Source of the DNA: Utricularia gibba
Taxonomy: Eukaryota > Streptophyta > Magnoliopsida > Lamiales > Lentibulariaceae
Assembly (NCBI GenBank): GCA_002189035.1
Contig: NEEC01000004.1
Location: 3,596,001-3,660,000 of the forward strand
DNA: 64,000 nucleotides
Direction: 5' to 3'
Position numbers and translations under genes: made by a program. The notes below the pieces were generated by a model. It searched no databases. It was not told where the DNA came from and was given only the letters and a program-made list of their open reading frames with translations. Positions 36,880-49,970 of the stretch are shown in pieces (the first letter of the stretch is position 1; the number at the start of each line of letters is the position of its first letter).

Positions 36880-38780
36880 CTTCTAACAATAACAAAATTC
36901 ACATGAAAGTTTTAACTTTCGTATCAAAACAAATATATTTTATCAAGTCCAAAAGGATTCCATGTGTGAGTTCAAAATCTTTGCTAATTCCCATCCAAAA
37001 GTGCATATAATTCTTATGGTCCTCTTTATTCATTCTTTTTATTTTTATTGTGCTTTCACATTTCCATTCATGCAAGCAATCCTTTTAATTATTACAACAT
37101 ACTTTGGTATATCATAATTTATAAACCATAGATAATGTCAATGTTCCACTCACCATAATTCTAGCTTGCATGGAGACCACGTTTCGTTAAAATAATATAA
37201 GAAAATATAATATAAAAATATAAAAATAATATAAGAATCCAATATAATATAAAAATTCTAGCTAGCTTGCTCATTTGAAATTTCTATACAATAATATAAG
37301 AAAATATAATATAAAAATACATAATAATAAGATAATTCTATTTTCATATAAAAATAACTTAACTATAAATTAACACCCAAAAATATGTATTAAAATATAT
37401 AAAGAAATAATACTTAACACGAATAAATAAAAGAGATCCACATATAAATAAAAGTTAGATTCAAGTTGTGATCTAGTCTAGAGCAACAATAAAAAATGTA
37501 GGACTCAAGCCTACAAGTTATAAGCCCCAAATTATTATTGGGGTTAGGGTGGAAATACTTAATAAGCAATTGACTTGACATATATTTTATATTTTTTTGA
37601 ATATAAAAGATTGAATATTAATTATAAGTGCTTAGGATGGAAAGACCTAATGACATTATTAATTAATTATCCTATTAAATATTGTTACATGTCTTTAAGT
37701 AAAAAACTTTTCCCTTATCAATATGTTACAATTCAGTTGATACAATTAAATATTGTTGCATGTCCTAATAATTCAGTTGATACAACTAAAATAAGTTATA
37801 ATTGAAAAATAGAAATTAGTAATAGATTGTATTTTCATGAATTGGTATTTTACACCAATTTGTTCTATCCTATAACTAAAATTAAAACCCTTGAGTAATA
37901 ATTTGGGCACTATTGTATTTGTGATTGATGAGATGTTTCTATATAATTCCATCACTTATTTATTTTTTAAATGATGTAATAACAAATATTTTATGTAGAT
38001 GGATATAGAAACAACCAATGGATCTAGATTCCTCTCCTCCTCCCCTTTAATCTCCAGCAGTTTCTAAGGAGCGCATTTCTTGACTAGTCTAAATGACCAT
38101 CCCCTATTCCTTGATTGAGGGTTCCATGTTTTGATGCTCTCCAATGCCACTAAGTGATTATGAAATGCATAACAATGCTTTCTCATGGTGCTCATCTACA
38201 CCATTTGCAAACATGAAGTTTTATATTCACCATATCCATTACACAAAGTTGTTGAAATTGAATCCATCCCCTTCCATCTTGTTTCTGAAGGAAGTTTTGT
38301 TCTTGACTTCAGTTTCTCATTGTTAATGGTATCCAAATCTTTTGCATATTCTTCGGGAAAGCTGTGTTCATTGGAAGTCACTAGTTCCACAATTTATAAT
38401 GATTCAAACACACTTCAATTGTTTCTATTATCAGTTTTCTATTTTGCAATATAGAAGAGTGTGCAACAACGCTTTTTCTAGTAGCTATCTCTAGGGATTC
38501 ACGTTCTGTTAGTAAACTATCAATTTGTTTCAATGGAAGGTGACTTCATTTTCAATCATGTTATGAATGCAGCACACTAAATAATTTTATGAAAATTCCT
38601 GATATAATTTCTTGTAAGTAGGAGTCCTTCTGAAATGCTAATGTACACATCTTCTTTAAACTCTCTATTTAAAAGTACATTATTAATACCAAGTTTCTTG
38701 AGACCTTATACTGCATAGCAATGTCAACCACATTTTAAACATAAAAAACATAAAATACAACAAATCATAATACATATGTT
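36880..38780. other. AT-rich spacer, no gene recognised
   Basis: Low-complexity AT-rich sequence. A 29 bp AT-rich string is repeated at about 37192 and 37291. Short ORFs near 37575-38454 have no recognisable features. Confidence 0.5.
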
Positions 38781-38785
38781 GATAG

Positions 38786-38890
38786 CAGTGTAATCGGGCT
38801 GGGCCTTTATCGACTGGCCTGAAGCTCGATTGATATGAGCCCGAGCCTGAGCTCAATCCCAACCAGGCTCGATATGCCTAATCAGGCCAA
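38786..38890. repeat. hAT-like terminal sequence (GGGCTGGGCC-type)
   Basis: A G/C-rich island in AT-rich surroundings with GGGCTGGGCC and repeated GAGCCCGAGCCTGAGC-like strings, the style of subterminal repeats found in plant hAT elements. I could not find a matching partner end. Confidence 0.35.
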
Positions 38891-38899
38891 CTGAAAAGA

Positions 38900-39560
38900 A
38901 TTACCTTCATAATAAAGAATAAAACCCTTTACTAAGATATTATTAATATATACAAAGAGAAAAATTATCCTATCACCAACCACAAATACACATAAGCATG
39001 GATCACTTTTGCAGACAATACAACCAATAGATATTATAACTTCTATACATACTGCAATCATAAAGTCTATCTAAGTCCATACATAAATTTCAAGAGACCA
39101 TGAAAGAATACATTATTAACATTGAGGCACTCAAAAATCATGATGATTGAGCACCTAAAGCAATGAATAAGCAAACAATAGAAATTTTGGAAAGTGAAGC
39201 AAACATATCATTATATAGTCAATTTCTTGAATTGGACTTAAATCTCGAGTGACAAAATATGCCTTCTATTTGTTGATAGAGCCATTAATATTTAATTTGG
39301 ATTTATAGACCCAATCATAACCTATTTGCTATTTTTCTGATTGTAAATCAATAATCTCCCAGGTTCCTGTTCAATGTAACACATTGACTACATCATTTAT
39401 CGCCTTTACCCAACTAGAATCTTGAGAGGCGTCAAAACAATTTTCTGGTTTATGTAGACTATTAAGCTTAACCATAAAGGCTAAATCTACTTTGTCAAAA
39501 GATGGTGAACTCATGCCTAGATTGGGGTCATAGTACACCATCTTGATAACACATGGTATT
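38900..39560 (-). mobile_element. Ty1/copia reverse-transcriptase relic
   Basis: The minus-strand translation, with stops, shows FDASQDSSWVKAIND, then TGTWEIIDL, then a WVYKSKLNINGSI block, then NNVFFHGLLK and a degraded FVYINNIL in the place of LLVYVDDIL. This is the N-terminal half and palm of a copia reverse transcriptase. It lies upstream, in minus-strand terms, of the integrase relic at 34480-35190, the reverse of normal copia order, so the two relics come from different insertions or a rearrangement. Confidence 0.7.
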
Positions 39561-40020
39561 GTAGTAAATTCTAATTAAAAAAAATATGTGTTATCTTATA
39601 GAAATTTGAATTTTATGTATTTGCATAATTTGTACTTTTTTTCAAAAATTTGAACTCAATCAATGATTTAATTTAAATCTTAATCTAAATCTACCCCTCT
39701 AAGGTCTATGCTAACCAAGTCTATCTTAGGAAAAGAGATACTAAAATGGAATTCTATGAGTCGAAAAAGTAGAGGACGGGAACATATCAGTAGAAAAGAT
39801 GGGATTTGGAAGGAGGAATCTTAAGGAAGAACATAAACTGTGTAAGAGGAAAATAGCATTCCCATATCAGTTGAAGAACACAGTCTTAGAAGCGTTACTG
39901 CTAGCTAAGAATAGCGTCTTGCATCAAGAACATATGTTTGAATTTATTGTTTATTCCCTACTCGATAGATTGTGATTATGAAGCTATTTTATCTATCCTT
40001 AGTATAAATAGATACTTTCA

Positions 40021-40345
40021 TGATGCGTGCTGTTCCACAACAAATTTTAAAGATTTTTTAAAGCGTAAAACACAAAAGGTATAATAAGAGTGTTGATCAT
40101 AGAAAGTTGATTTTTGAGAGAATTGTGAGATTTGAACTAAATGCAAATTGTCATGATTTTATAAATAGGTTTGTAAAAGCAAATGGCACGTAAATAATGA
40201 AACTTGAGTAAAGAAATCACAAAACAAATTACAAAAGTGAACTTTATGGTGAACCTTAAATAAAAGAGTTTTCTGTAGGATTAGAATCTTGCCTAATTAC
40301 ATTCGTTGTATCTTCACTCTTCTCTATTCTTTTTGAGTACTCTAT
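40021..40345 (-). mobile_element. Older RE2-related LTR, left piece (split by RE2)
   Basis: Starts TGATGCGTGCTGTTCC and continues ACAACAAATTTTAAAG, paralleling the RE2 LTR start (TGTTGCGTATCGTTTCC, then TCAACAAATTTTAAATA). It is much more diverged than the two RE2 LTRs are from each other. Its continuation lies beyond RE2 at 51302. Confidence 0.65.
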
Positions 40346-41652
40346 TGTTGCGTATCGTTTCCTCAACAAATTTTAAATATTTTAAAACATAAAACACTAG
40401 AAAGCGTAGTACGAGTATCGATCTCAGAGAGTTGTTTTTCGTGAAAAGTGTTTGCAAGCAACTTCTACAAAATGTCACAGTTTTGTAAAAGGGGGTTTTT
40501 AAGATGTAGAAATGAAAGATACAACCTAAGTAATGGGCCTTGACTACGGGACGCAGTTCCTGGGAATAAGACTCCATCTCCTTCCTTTGTTCGTCCTTGC
40601 CTCGGTTTTCACTGATTTCTTCCGAATAGCTGGTTATAGGAGCAAGGAATAGCCTACTCTCCCTTACACTCTGATTGACAAGGAGGCACGGGAATAGCCT
40701 CATGTGATTCCCCCTTGGACGATTAGGAAGACAAGAGGATTGCCTTCGATTGCCTTCAAAACCGAATTGTGCGCGTGTGCCCAGCTGTTGCCAATGGCTA
40801 GTGGCAGGTACGAGGTCACAACCTATCCACTGTCGCGGTACCTAGGCCACAAACAATCTGCTACTTCCCTCGAACCAGCAGGGTTGGAGTTGGTGCTCTT
40901 CACCTTGATCTTCACCAAAATCCGCGAGAAGTGGCCTGCTACTCATGGACCTTGACTAAGAGTCGTTACAGAAAGACTGTAACAAGACGCGTGGAAGTAT
41001 GCGGAATCTGAATGGAATTCAGTGAAGAACCGAGTATATTGCTCAGGACTTGGAGGGAAACTTCATCTACTTTCCAAAAACTAAAGGTTTTAGCCCGAAA
41101 GGGCCATGGAAAACAGAAACAAAAGGAAACTAAGTGTTCTTCCTCCTTGAGGGGAGGAAGAACTCAAAAGTTCTAAGTACAAGAGAAAATGTTCAAAAGT
41201 TCTCAACTAAGTGCTCCAAGTGGCTTTTATATGACTTCCCACGTGCATTAACTCCTTTGGGTCCCCTTCCCATCATTCCTTCTGTCTTGCGTGTGCCAAC
41301 AGACTTTCTTTGCGTGCAAGTTTGCGCCCAATAATTGCAGCAGACTCTGACATGGCGTAAGTCATGGGCCTTGACCAATGTCAGTCTTCCGCCCACAATC
41401 ATTCCAACTTGCGTACAAGGCACGAAAACTCAGAGTTCGACCACCTGCAATACTCTTGCAATTCTCCTGACAGTCTCCTGACATGCCTCGGTCAAAGTGT
41501 GAGAAAAAATGCATAAAATATATACAAAATGGGAAAATAGGAATTTTCTAGTAAAAATCAAATACTTAATAATAAGACTCATAATTGGGCGACTTAGCAC
41601 TTAATTAATACATAATAATAACTAAATAATAACTAGAAAATGACACTTAACA
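40346..41652 (-). repeat. RE2 3' LTR (left)
   Basis: 1307 bp. In element orientation it is preceded by AAGTGTGGGGGAATA, a good polypurine tract (plus coordinates about 41653-41668). Confidence 0.9.
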
Positions 41653-42500
41653 TATTCCCCCACACTTAAATCATGCTTGTCCTCAAGTATGAAAATCATA
41701 GCAGTCCACGAAAAAGGGGAGAACCTAAGTCATGATGCATTACTAAGGTACACTCATTCCTAGAGCAGGTATTTACTCCAATTCTTTTCCTATCCTTCAA
41801 TCAAATCAAGGCAAGCCACTCAAGTTCACATGTATCAAAATAAGATTTTACCAATGACTACTTATACACTAACAATATCAAGGTAGAAGCAGCAAAGAAC
41901 ATACACTATAGTGATTCAAGACCTTTTTTTTTTTTTTTTTTGTTAGAGGTCCCCGCTTTGGGGAAGAATATTTGGATTACAAAACCTCATGTGTGGTGTT
42001 AACCACGGTTTCGCCAAACATCCTTACCTTTGGCACCCTTATTTTTTCTCTCTCTTTTTTTTTTTTTTTTTTCGGTCTGGTCACTATAGAAGCAGCAAAA
42101 GTTTATTCACAACATAATATATACAAGGACTGAAAATGTAATCATAGTCACGGTGTAATCTTTCCTAAAACATGCAACAAAAGTTTGATATCTAGGAAGA
42201 AAAATAATTGGAGTATTTTCCTACCAGCAAGGAATTCATGAACCTAAGCATGATCAATTCTGAAAATTCTAGCCTTATTCGTGGGAGCAAATGTACTTGA
42301 GGAGCATAGTGGGGATTTTTCACAAACAAAAACAAAAAGGAAAATCAAAACATGGAGCACGAAAACAGAAAAAAAATTCAACAAAGTTTCACATATACGT
42401 CCTAATGCCCAGAAAATACTAGAAAATAAAAAGAAACATAAACTCCTCCCCCACACTTAATTTTGAGGATGTCCTCATCATCAAGTGCAGCGGAGGGTAC
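41653..42500 (-). other. RE2 spacer between the extra ORF and the 3' LTR
   Basis: Holds the polypurine tract, a CTTGAGGACAAG motif in element orientation and two long T runs (near 41922-41941 and 42056-42072) around a short GC-richer block. No ORF. Confidence 0.6.
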
Positions 42501-42501
42501 C

Positions 42502-44187
42502 TTAATCATGGGGCATGCGGTAGTGTGAAGCAGTAGCCATAAGAGTGTCCAACTTCGTGGAAAGCGCAGAAACTTGTGCCTGGAGACTCTGAATAGCTAG
42601 CAGCAGGGTGTGCTTGGTGGGGCTGGAGGGTGCAGTGCTCAAAGGAATGTCTGTTGGCGTACCATATGGATTCACAATGGAAGGAGGCATAGAAGTAATG
42701 GTACTTTTGGTACCCGCTTGAACAAAAACGGCCTTCCCCTCAACCTCCTTCAGGTAGCTGCAAGAAAACAGGTCATCTAAATCTAGATAACGGAGATGAT
42801 TATCTACCTGAGGGGTCTATTTTTCCAGGTTCACTTTCAAGTGTTGGGCGAGCTTGGTGATGAGTGAAGCAAATGGGAGCACTCTTTCATTCTTGGCGGT
42901 GATGGAATGCATTTGAGTTGCAATCCACCATCCCAAGTTGATGGGGAGCTTCTTCATCATCGCCCACAGAAAGAACACGATCACCTTGGCAATGATGCTG
43001 GTGCCTTGTCGGGTTGCACTGTAACAGCCTCCCAAATACCTGTTCAACACTAAAAGAGCAAGGGCCCTCAAGTAATGGGCCTTGAGTTTGCGTACAGAAT
43101 ATGGGGGCTCACAGACAGACATTGAAGCATATGCATTCAGCACATTAAAATGTTCAAGATAATCACAGAAGGCTTGGAGGTAACGAGTAGTGACTAAATC
43201 AAATTCAGAAACGAAGCCTAAAGCCACATTAAAATCATTGATAGACATACGAAAATTTTTGCCTCCAAGGCGGAAAGAAATCAAATTTTCAGCAAGGGGA
43301 TTTCCAGCCACATCCTCAAACACAAAAGTAGTGTAAAATTCAAAAACAAGTTTGGGGTAAACTGGAAGACTAATTTCAGAAAATTGTCGCCACTCAGGAG
43401 AAGCATCAAATAAGCGATTAATATCAGCAAGTAGATTCAGATGCACCAAAGTAGGCGTATGCAACTTAAAATCAAACAAAATTCTGCGCGAGGTCAAGAG
43501 ATTAAATAGAAGTTGAGCATTCTTATCTGAAAATTTCACAGTGTTTTTCAGCTGAGTCCAAGAAGGGGACTCCAGTGCTCGGTCTCGCCAGAATTTTGTG
43601 CGACCGTGCTGTCCTTTACCTCGCTGTGTGGGCTGAGTTGCTTCATCTACATCCTGTTCTCCGGGAAGGAACTCTAGGCATGGCCCTTCATTAGCAGCAC
43701 GCTCCATTTCAGAAATCCAGAGATCGACCTCTTCGTCGATGTTGATCTCTTCAGGGGAATCTTCGTCCTGTGCTGGAGAAGGGGATGAGTGAATAATAGG
43801 AATTTCTTTTTCCGTACCTTTTTCTCCAGCAAGTTCTTCCGGTTGTATGGGCTGCGGGCTCTCGGGAGCAGAAATTGCTGTTGGGGAATTTGGTTCTGAG
43901 GACTCAGGTGCATCAGCAGCAACAGTAGCGGCAGCAGGGACTGGGTACCACTCCAGGTACAGCACCGGAGACACAATGGTAAGAGGCGTGGCTTCAATCG
44001 GAACAGACTCCGTCGTAGCGCCTAGAGATGGCTCATGAGCAGTGGGAACAGAAGCATCTGTTGGGTTGTTGGTGCGGCGACGCTGGGTTCTTCTGGATGG
44101 TCTAGCAGCAGCAGGTTGACGCTTTCGAGTTGCTGCCTTAGCAGCACTTGCGCTTCGGGTAACCGGAGATGTGGGGCGTCCAGACAT
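42502..44187 (-). CDS. RE2 extra ORF downstream of pol (Athila ORF1-like), one in-frame stop
   Basis: 456 codons open from 44187 to the TAG at 42817-42819, followed in the same frame by another 104 codons to 42502. The N-terminal third is rich in A, P, S, T and R (a basic, probably disordered start, then acidic stretches). The second half has the Athila ORF1 pattern FVFEDVAGNPLAENLISFRL with FNVALGFVSEFDL and a later LPINLGWWIATQM block. It is homologous to the ORF at 15334-16233 in RE1. Its function is unknown. Apart from the single amber codon it is less damaged than gag and pol of the same element. Confidence 0.75.
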
Positions 44188-44476
44188 TGTGGGTCGAAAA
44201 ATCAGAGAATTTCAGGCGAGAGAAGGAAGAATTGGAGCGTAGGCACAACAGCGAAGTGGGGTAACGGTCAGTAAAAATGGGAATGCCAAAAGAGAAAAAG
44301 GGAGATTGAGTGTAGAAACGGTTAAGAGAGTAAGTGGTGGCGTGGGCAGGTGAAAGTAAAGTCACTTGAAGTAGTAGGTGATAAAAACGAGGAAATAGTA
44401 ACGGTTACGAAATTAAAGTCATGGGTTGCCTCCCATGCAGCGCCAATTTACAGTCATTGGCCGACTGTGACATCTG

Positions 44477-45877
44477 TTAATGGCCCTCGACTAGCAGTAA
44501 GCTGCACACACTGTGCGGCTTAAAATTCTCATAAAATGGCTTCAATCGGTGTCCATTCACCTTAATGTTTTTCCCTGTCTCAAATGAGCGAATAATAATA
44601 GCACCAGAGGGAAAAACATTCACAACTTCATAAGGTCCAATCCACTTAGAACGCAATTTACCGGGAAAGAGTTTCAAGGTAGTATCAAATAAGAGAACTT
44701 TTTGACCTACAAAAAATTGCTTCCCATGTAACTTACTGTCATGGTAGCGTTTTACCTTTTCCTTGTGCAGGAGCTGGTTAGTGTAGGCATTGAGGCGAAT
44801 TTCATCCAGCTCATTTAGGTCTAAAAGTCTGTTCTCCCCAGCTTGATCACTAGTCAGGTTGCATGACTTGACGGCCCAGTATGCCCTGTGATGCAATTCA
44901 AAAGATAGATGACATGTCTTACCATAGATCATTCGGTATGGAGACATTCCTATAGGATTCTTGTAAGCTGTACGGTATGCCCATAGTGCATCATTGAGCC
45001 TTGAGCTTCAATCTCACCTATTTGGGTTCACGGTACGCTCCAAGATCCTTTTCACCTCTCTATTTGATATTTCCGCCATGCCATTTGTTTGCGGATGCCT
45101 AGCTGTGGACAGGCGGTGGTTGACTCCATATTTGGCCAATGCACTCTTGATGGCATGATTCACGAAATGGGTGCCACGATCTGAAATAATGATCTTGAGA
45201 TGTCCAAACCTAGGGAACAAAATATTAGTCAAGAAATTACCCACGGTTTTGGCATCATCCCTTTCACAAGCAATGGCCTCCACCCATTTAGAAACATAAT
45301 CAACAGCAAGAAGTATGTAGAGCTTCCCTTGAGAAGGCGGAAATGGTCCCATGAAGTCAATGCCCCATGCATCAAAGATCTCACACATGATAATGGGTTG
45401 AAGGGGCATTTGATCCTTGTATCCCAAATTTCCTCCTCTTTGACAATTTGAGCATGCCTTGCAATGAAGGTAGGCATCCTTGAATATGGTAGGCCAATAA
45501 AATCCAGCCTCCAGAACCTTCTTTGCAGTAACTTTTGCACCAAAATGTCCACCGCAAGGTAGCTCATGGCAATGTGAAAGAAGAGAGTGCACTTCATCTT
45601 GGGGGATCCATCTCCTAATAATCTGATCAGTTCCGATTTTCCAGAGGTATGGATCATTCCATATGAAATTCAGGCTATCACTCCTCAATTTCTCCTTCTG
45701 GTAGTGCTGGAAATCTGCAGGAAACTGTCCAGTCACTAAAAAATTAACAATGTCAGCGTACCAGGGACTCTCGTCATGAATCATGAATAAGTGTTCGTCC
45801 GGGAAACTGTCATCGATAAGATTGATTTTTCTCCAGAAGTTATGCGGCTGAGATGGTCTGCAACTAAATTCTCGCAT
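44477..45877 (-). pseudogene. RE2 pol, integrase part
   Basis: Frames 45877-45014 and 44947-44477 cover the zinc-binding region ([11 protein letters not shown] ... CSNCQRGG), the core with DFMGPF, SDRGTHF and [10 protein letters not shown], and the C-terminal domain (VGQKVLLFDTTLKLFPGKL). The acidic core residues are present. A frame break near 45010 separates core and C-terminal domain. Confidence 0.85.
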
Positions 45878-47147
45878 CCTTTCTTGTCCTTGATCTCGAA
45901 ATCAAATTCTTGAAGCAATAAGATCCATCTTATGAGTCTAGGCTTCGAATCCTTCTTGGTGAGGAGATATTTCAGGGCGGCATGGTCTGAATAGACTATG
46001 ACTTTGGCTCCTAGCAAATAAGATCGAAATTTTTCCAAGGCAAACACAATGGCCAGCAGCTCCTTTTCTGTAGTAGTGTAGCTCTTTTGGGCATCATCAA
46101 GGCACTTGGACACATAGTGGATAACATGGGATTGTTTATCCACCTTTTGTCCCAAAACCGCACCTAGAGCTACATCACTTGCATCACACATTAGTTCAAA
46201 TGGTAGGCTCCAATTTGGAGCCTGAATAATGGGAGCGGAAACAAGCTTCTCTTTCAAAACATCAAAGACGTGCATGCATTTTTCATCAAAATGAAACTCA
46301 ACATCTTTATGCAATAAGGCACAAAGAGGAGATGCAATTTTTGAAAAATCTTGAATAAACCTACGATAAAATCCAGCATGTCCAAGGAAAGAACGTACAT
46401 CTCTCACACAAGTAGGATAAGGTAATTTTTGGATTACCTCAATTTTGGCCTTGTCAACCTCAATTCCCTTTTGGGAAACAACATGTCCTAAAATGATACC
46501 TTGTTCTACCATGAAATGACATTTCTCATAATTCAAAACAAGGTTAGTCTCTACACAACGTTTCTGAATCAAAGACAAATTAGCAAGACATTCATCAAAG
46601 CTATTTCCATGCATCTCTAAAATGTTGCTGTTGCATTGCAAAGTCCAAAAGGCATTTTATGGTAAGCAAAAGTTCCAAAAGGGCAAACGAAAACAACCTT
46701 AGATTGGTCCTCAAGAGCCACGGGTATTTGATGAAAACCGGAGTATCCATCCAAGCAGCAATAATGACTCCTTCCAGCAAGTCTTTCCAACATTTGGTCG
46801 ATGAATGGAAGTGGGTAGTGGTCCTTCTTGGTGGCTGCGTTCAATTTTCGGTAATCTACGCACATTCGCCAGCCATTTTGCACTCTTGTAGGCAGGAGTT
46901 CCCCTTGGTCATTGGCCATGACTGTGATACCTGTTTTCTTCGGGACAACCTGCACAGGGCTAACCCACTCACTATCAGAAATAGGATAGATTATACCTGC
47001 AGCCAATAACTTCAGAATCTCCTTCTTGACCACTTCAATCATAGGTGGATTCAATCTCCTCTGGGGTTGGCGAATTGGCTTTGTTCCCGCCTCCAAATAG
47101 ATGCGGTGAGTGCATATGGAGTGACTTATTCCTTTGATATCCGCCAA
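45781..47147 (-). pseudogene. RE2 pol, reverse transcriptase and RNase H, catalytic box deleted
   Basis: Frame 47147-46617 has RQPQRRLNPP, DSEWVSPV and the palm start [12 protein letters not shown]. After a stop it passes straight to [13 protein letters not shown] (frame 46641-45781), which normally follows the F-x-D-D box. About 20-25 codons that should carry the catalytic aspartate pair are missing near 46605-46625. The remaining thumb, RNase H and tether regions are well preserved ([19 protein letters not shown]-like). Confidence 0.85.
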
Positions 47148-47174
47148 TGTCCACCCAATTGCCTGTTTGTGCTC

Positions 47175-48668
47175 CTAGAGCACACTCCTGAGTTTTTCCT
47201 CCTGTTCCAGGGTTAGTGTACTAGAGATAATAACAGGTAAAGTCTCATTTTCGCCCAGAAATAAATATTTCAAATGTTTAGGCAGTGCTTTTAACTCTAG
47301 TAATGGGGCATGAATAACGGAAGGAATCAGCAGTTTCTCAGGCATTTCTAAACTCAAAAAAGCAACGTCAGAAAATTCAGGTTTTTCAGGAAAATAATCA
47401 AGATAATTTAAAAGTTCGGAATCAAAAAAAGAAATACGATCAGAATCAAAGTTTTCAGTAAGACATTTGAGCAAGGGATCTTGCTCATGGACCATCGCTA
47501 AGTGTTCTACATCTGCGTCAGATGTAGATATTGAGCAAATCTCGTTAATCTGGTCCGGATATTGCATGGCTTTGTCCAGGCTAAAGTCCAGCACTTGTCC
47601 ATCAAACTGTAGAGAAATCGTGCCGGCTTGGACATCAATTTTGGTGCCTGCAGTAGCCATAAACGGTCGTCCCAAAATGATGGACTCCGAAATCATGGGA
47701 TTTTCACTCTCCATGGGAATAACTAAAAAGTCAGTAGGAAAAATTAAATCTTTAACATGCACAAACACATCATCAACTCTACCATCAGGCTTCACATGTG
47801 ATCTATCAGCTAATTGACAAACAATACTAGTAGGCTCAAGTTTACCTAGCTTAGATGCAAGAGAAAGATAAAGAGATCTAGGCATAACGTTAATTGCTGA
47901 AATATTTTCAGTCAAGGGAATTACCTCTTCCACTTTTTCCTTCTTCTTGGGGTCACATAAATCCTTCAACATTTTCGCATATTTCGGCACTTGATCTATC
48001 ATGTCCAACAAGGGAATATTCACGTTCACCTTCTTCATCACCTCCATGAATGCTTTCAGTCCACGTTTGTCCTTATTTTTCCTGCGAAGTCTCATAGGAA
48101 AAGGAGGTGGAATGACTAGAGACTTGGGTTGATCAACTTCTTTCGACTCCTCTTCCTTCACTTCTTTAGGTGGCGTTGGTACAGGAGTGTTCTGGACTAG
48201 AGAATCATCAGGATGCTCTAAAATAATCTCCTCATCCACGTCATCATCGTCATCCAAGACTTCTAATTCTTTTTCGTCAGATCTGTCCACCTTAGTCATG
48301 AACCATGGGTAAGGTTCCGGTAGATCCTTCCCACTTCTTAAGGATATGGCGTTGATGTGCTCTGGGTTCTTCACTGGTTGGGATGGCAGTGCACCTTGCG
48401 TCTCCAGTCGGTTCATGGCTTGAACCAGCTGGGTAATCTGGGTTTGCATGCTTGTAATTCGTCCATCCATCTCTTTTTGCGCAGCATGCATTTTGGTGGT
48501 GCTTTCGGCAAGGGACTTCACCAAGGACTCCAGATTATGATTTGGCTGATAAGGAACAAGAGGTTGATCTGGAACTCCAGTGATTTGCAAAGGTTGAGGC
48601 GGAGCAGTGAGAGTTCTCTGAGAAACAGCAGAGGGGTTCTCTAGTGATGGGGCTTGACCAGGAGGCAC
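47175..48668 (-). pseudogene. RE2 gag C-terminal linker and protease, active site lost
   Basis: A 497-codon frame with an acidic low-complexity stretch followed by protease-like sequence (INVMPRSLYLSLASKLG, IILGRPFMATAG). The D-L-G-A-S active-site motif expected directly before INVMP is absent: the text there reads ENISAINVMP. The frame is long and open, but the protease should be inactive. Confidence 0.8.
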
Positions 48669-48677
48669 TGGTTGTCT

Positions 48678-49870
48678 CTAGCGGAAACCAGGATGATCTC
48701 TTCGCGGCATTTGGTGGTTTCCGTAATTATAACTTCCTCCTTGGTTCTGGTAGAATGCATTCACCTCTTCTACTGGCATCTCGTGTATCATAGGTCCTGG
48801 ATCAGATAGATGAGAGGTTGAAGATCCGTGATACCTTCCTTGTTGTTGGTAGAGTGATTGGAAGCCAAGCTTCAAGGTATCACTCATAGCAGCAAGTTGA
48901 GCTAAAACTTCGAAATTATCCACTTCGTGCACTGATTTTACAGGCTGAGAATTTCCTCCAGGCTGAGAATTATGACTACAGGCTGAGTAGTCATAACGAC
49001 TGGAAGTAGAATAAGAGTTGGCAGTCATTTGTTCTATCAATCTGCGGGCATCAGCGCTGTGGCGGTTCTCTAGTAATGACCCATTACAAGCGGCATCCAT
49101 TTGTCCTTTGATCATGGGGGTTAGTCCTTCGTAGAAATGTTGTAAAATTTGACCTTCAGTAAGCCCATTTGTAGCATGGTAGCTAAAATTTGAATCTATC
49201 ATAATACTCCTGTAAATTCTCTCCTTCACTTTGTAGCATGGTAGCTAAAGCTCTTCTTCCCGCGGAGGCTCTTCCTAGGGGCGCATATCTATCAAGAAAC
49301 TTTTGAACCATTTGCTCCCAGGTAGCAATAGAGGATGGTGGTAGTCCATACAGCCACTCCAAGGCTCGCACAGTGAGACTGAAAGGGAAGACCCGCAGCT
49401 TGACTTGGTTCTTCGTAGCACCTTTTGGGCGCATGGATGCACAAGCCGTGTGCAACTCTCTAAGATGACGATTTGGGTCGTCATTTTCTCTCCCAGTAAA
49501 CTTAGGAAGTGTCTGGAACAAATATGGTCGCAGCTCAAAGTCCTCTTCCGCATCAAAGATGATAAAAAGTGGTCAGTCAGCATGGCTGGCGGTGATTTCT
49601 TCTTTTATTGTCCTTAGTGCTGGGCCATGATTAGTGATCGGTAGAACTGGAAAAAATTGCAGATGCTGTTGCTCCTGTTCTCCATGCATTGTGGGGACTC
49701 CAGTAGATGGTTGAGCATCCATTTCTTCGTCAAGAGATAGATTTGAAGTTAGTTCCCTCTTTTTCGCCAGAAATGTGCGCTCAATCTCCGGATCTAAAGG
49801 GCATAAGATGTCTCGGTATGATCTTAAGCTTCGGTGTCCTTTTGGTGGAGCTGAATGCATAAAAATAGAG
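48678..49870 (-). pseudogene. RE2 gag, broken
   Basis: N-terminal piece from about 49858 (MHSAPPKGHRSLRSY), gag core frame 49521-49183 (LPKFTGRENDDPNRHLRELH ... ALEWLYGLPPSSIATW), then frame 49229-48678 with a proline/glycine/glutamine-rich end. A short duplicated string around 49160-49245 (GTAGCATGGTAGCTAAA appears twice) disrupts the middle. Confidence 0.78.
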
Positions 49871-49970
49871 AAAAACAACAGCAAAACGGAAATAAAAGAA
49901 AAACGAGAAGAAAGAAAGAAAAAGAAAAGAAAAAGAAAAACTATAAACACTAAACACAAAAATACACAAC

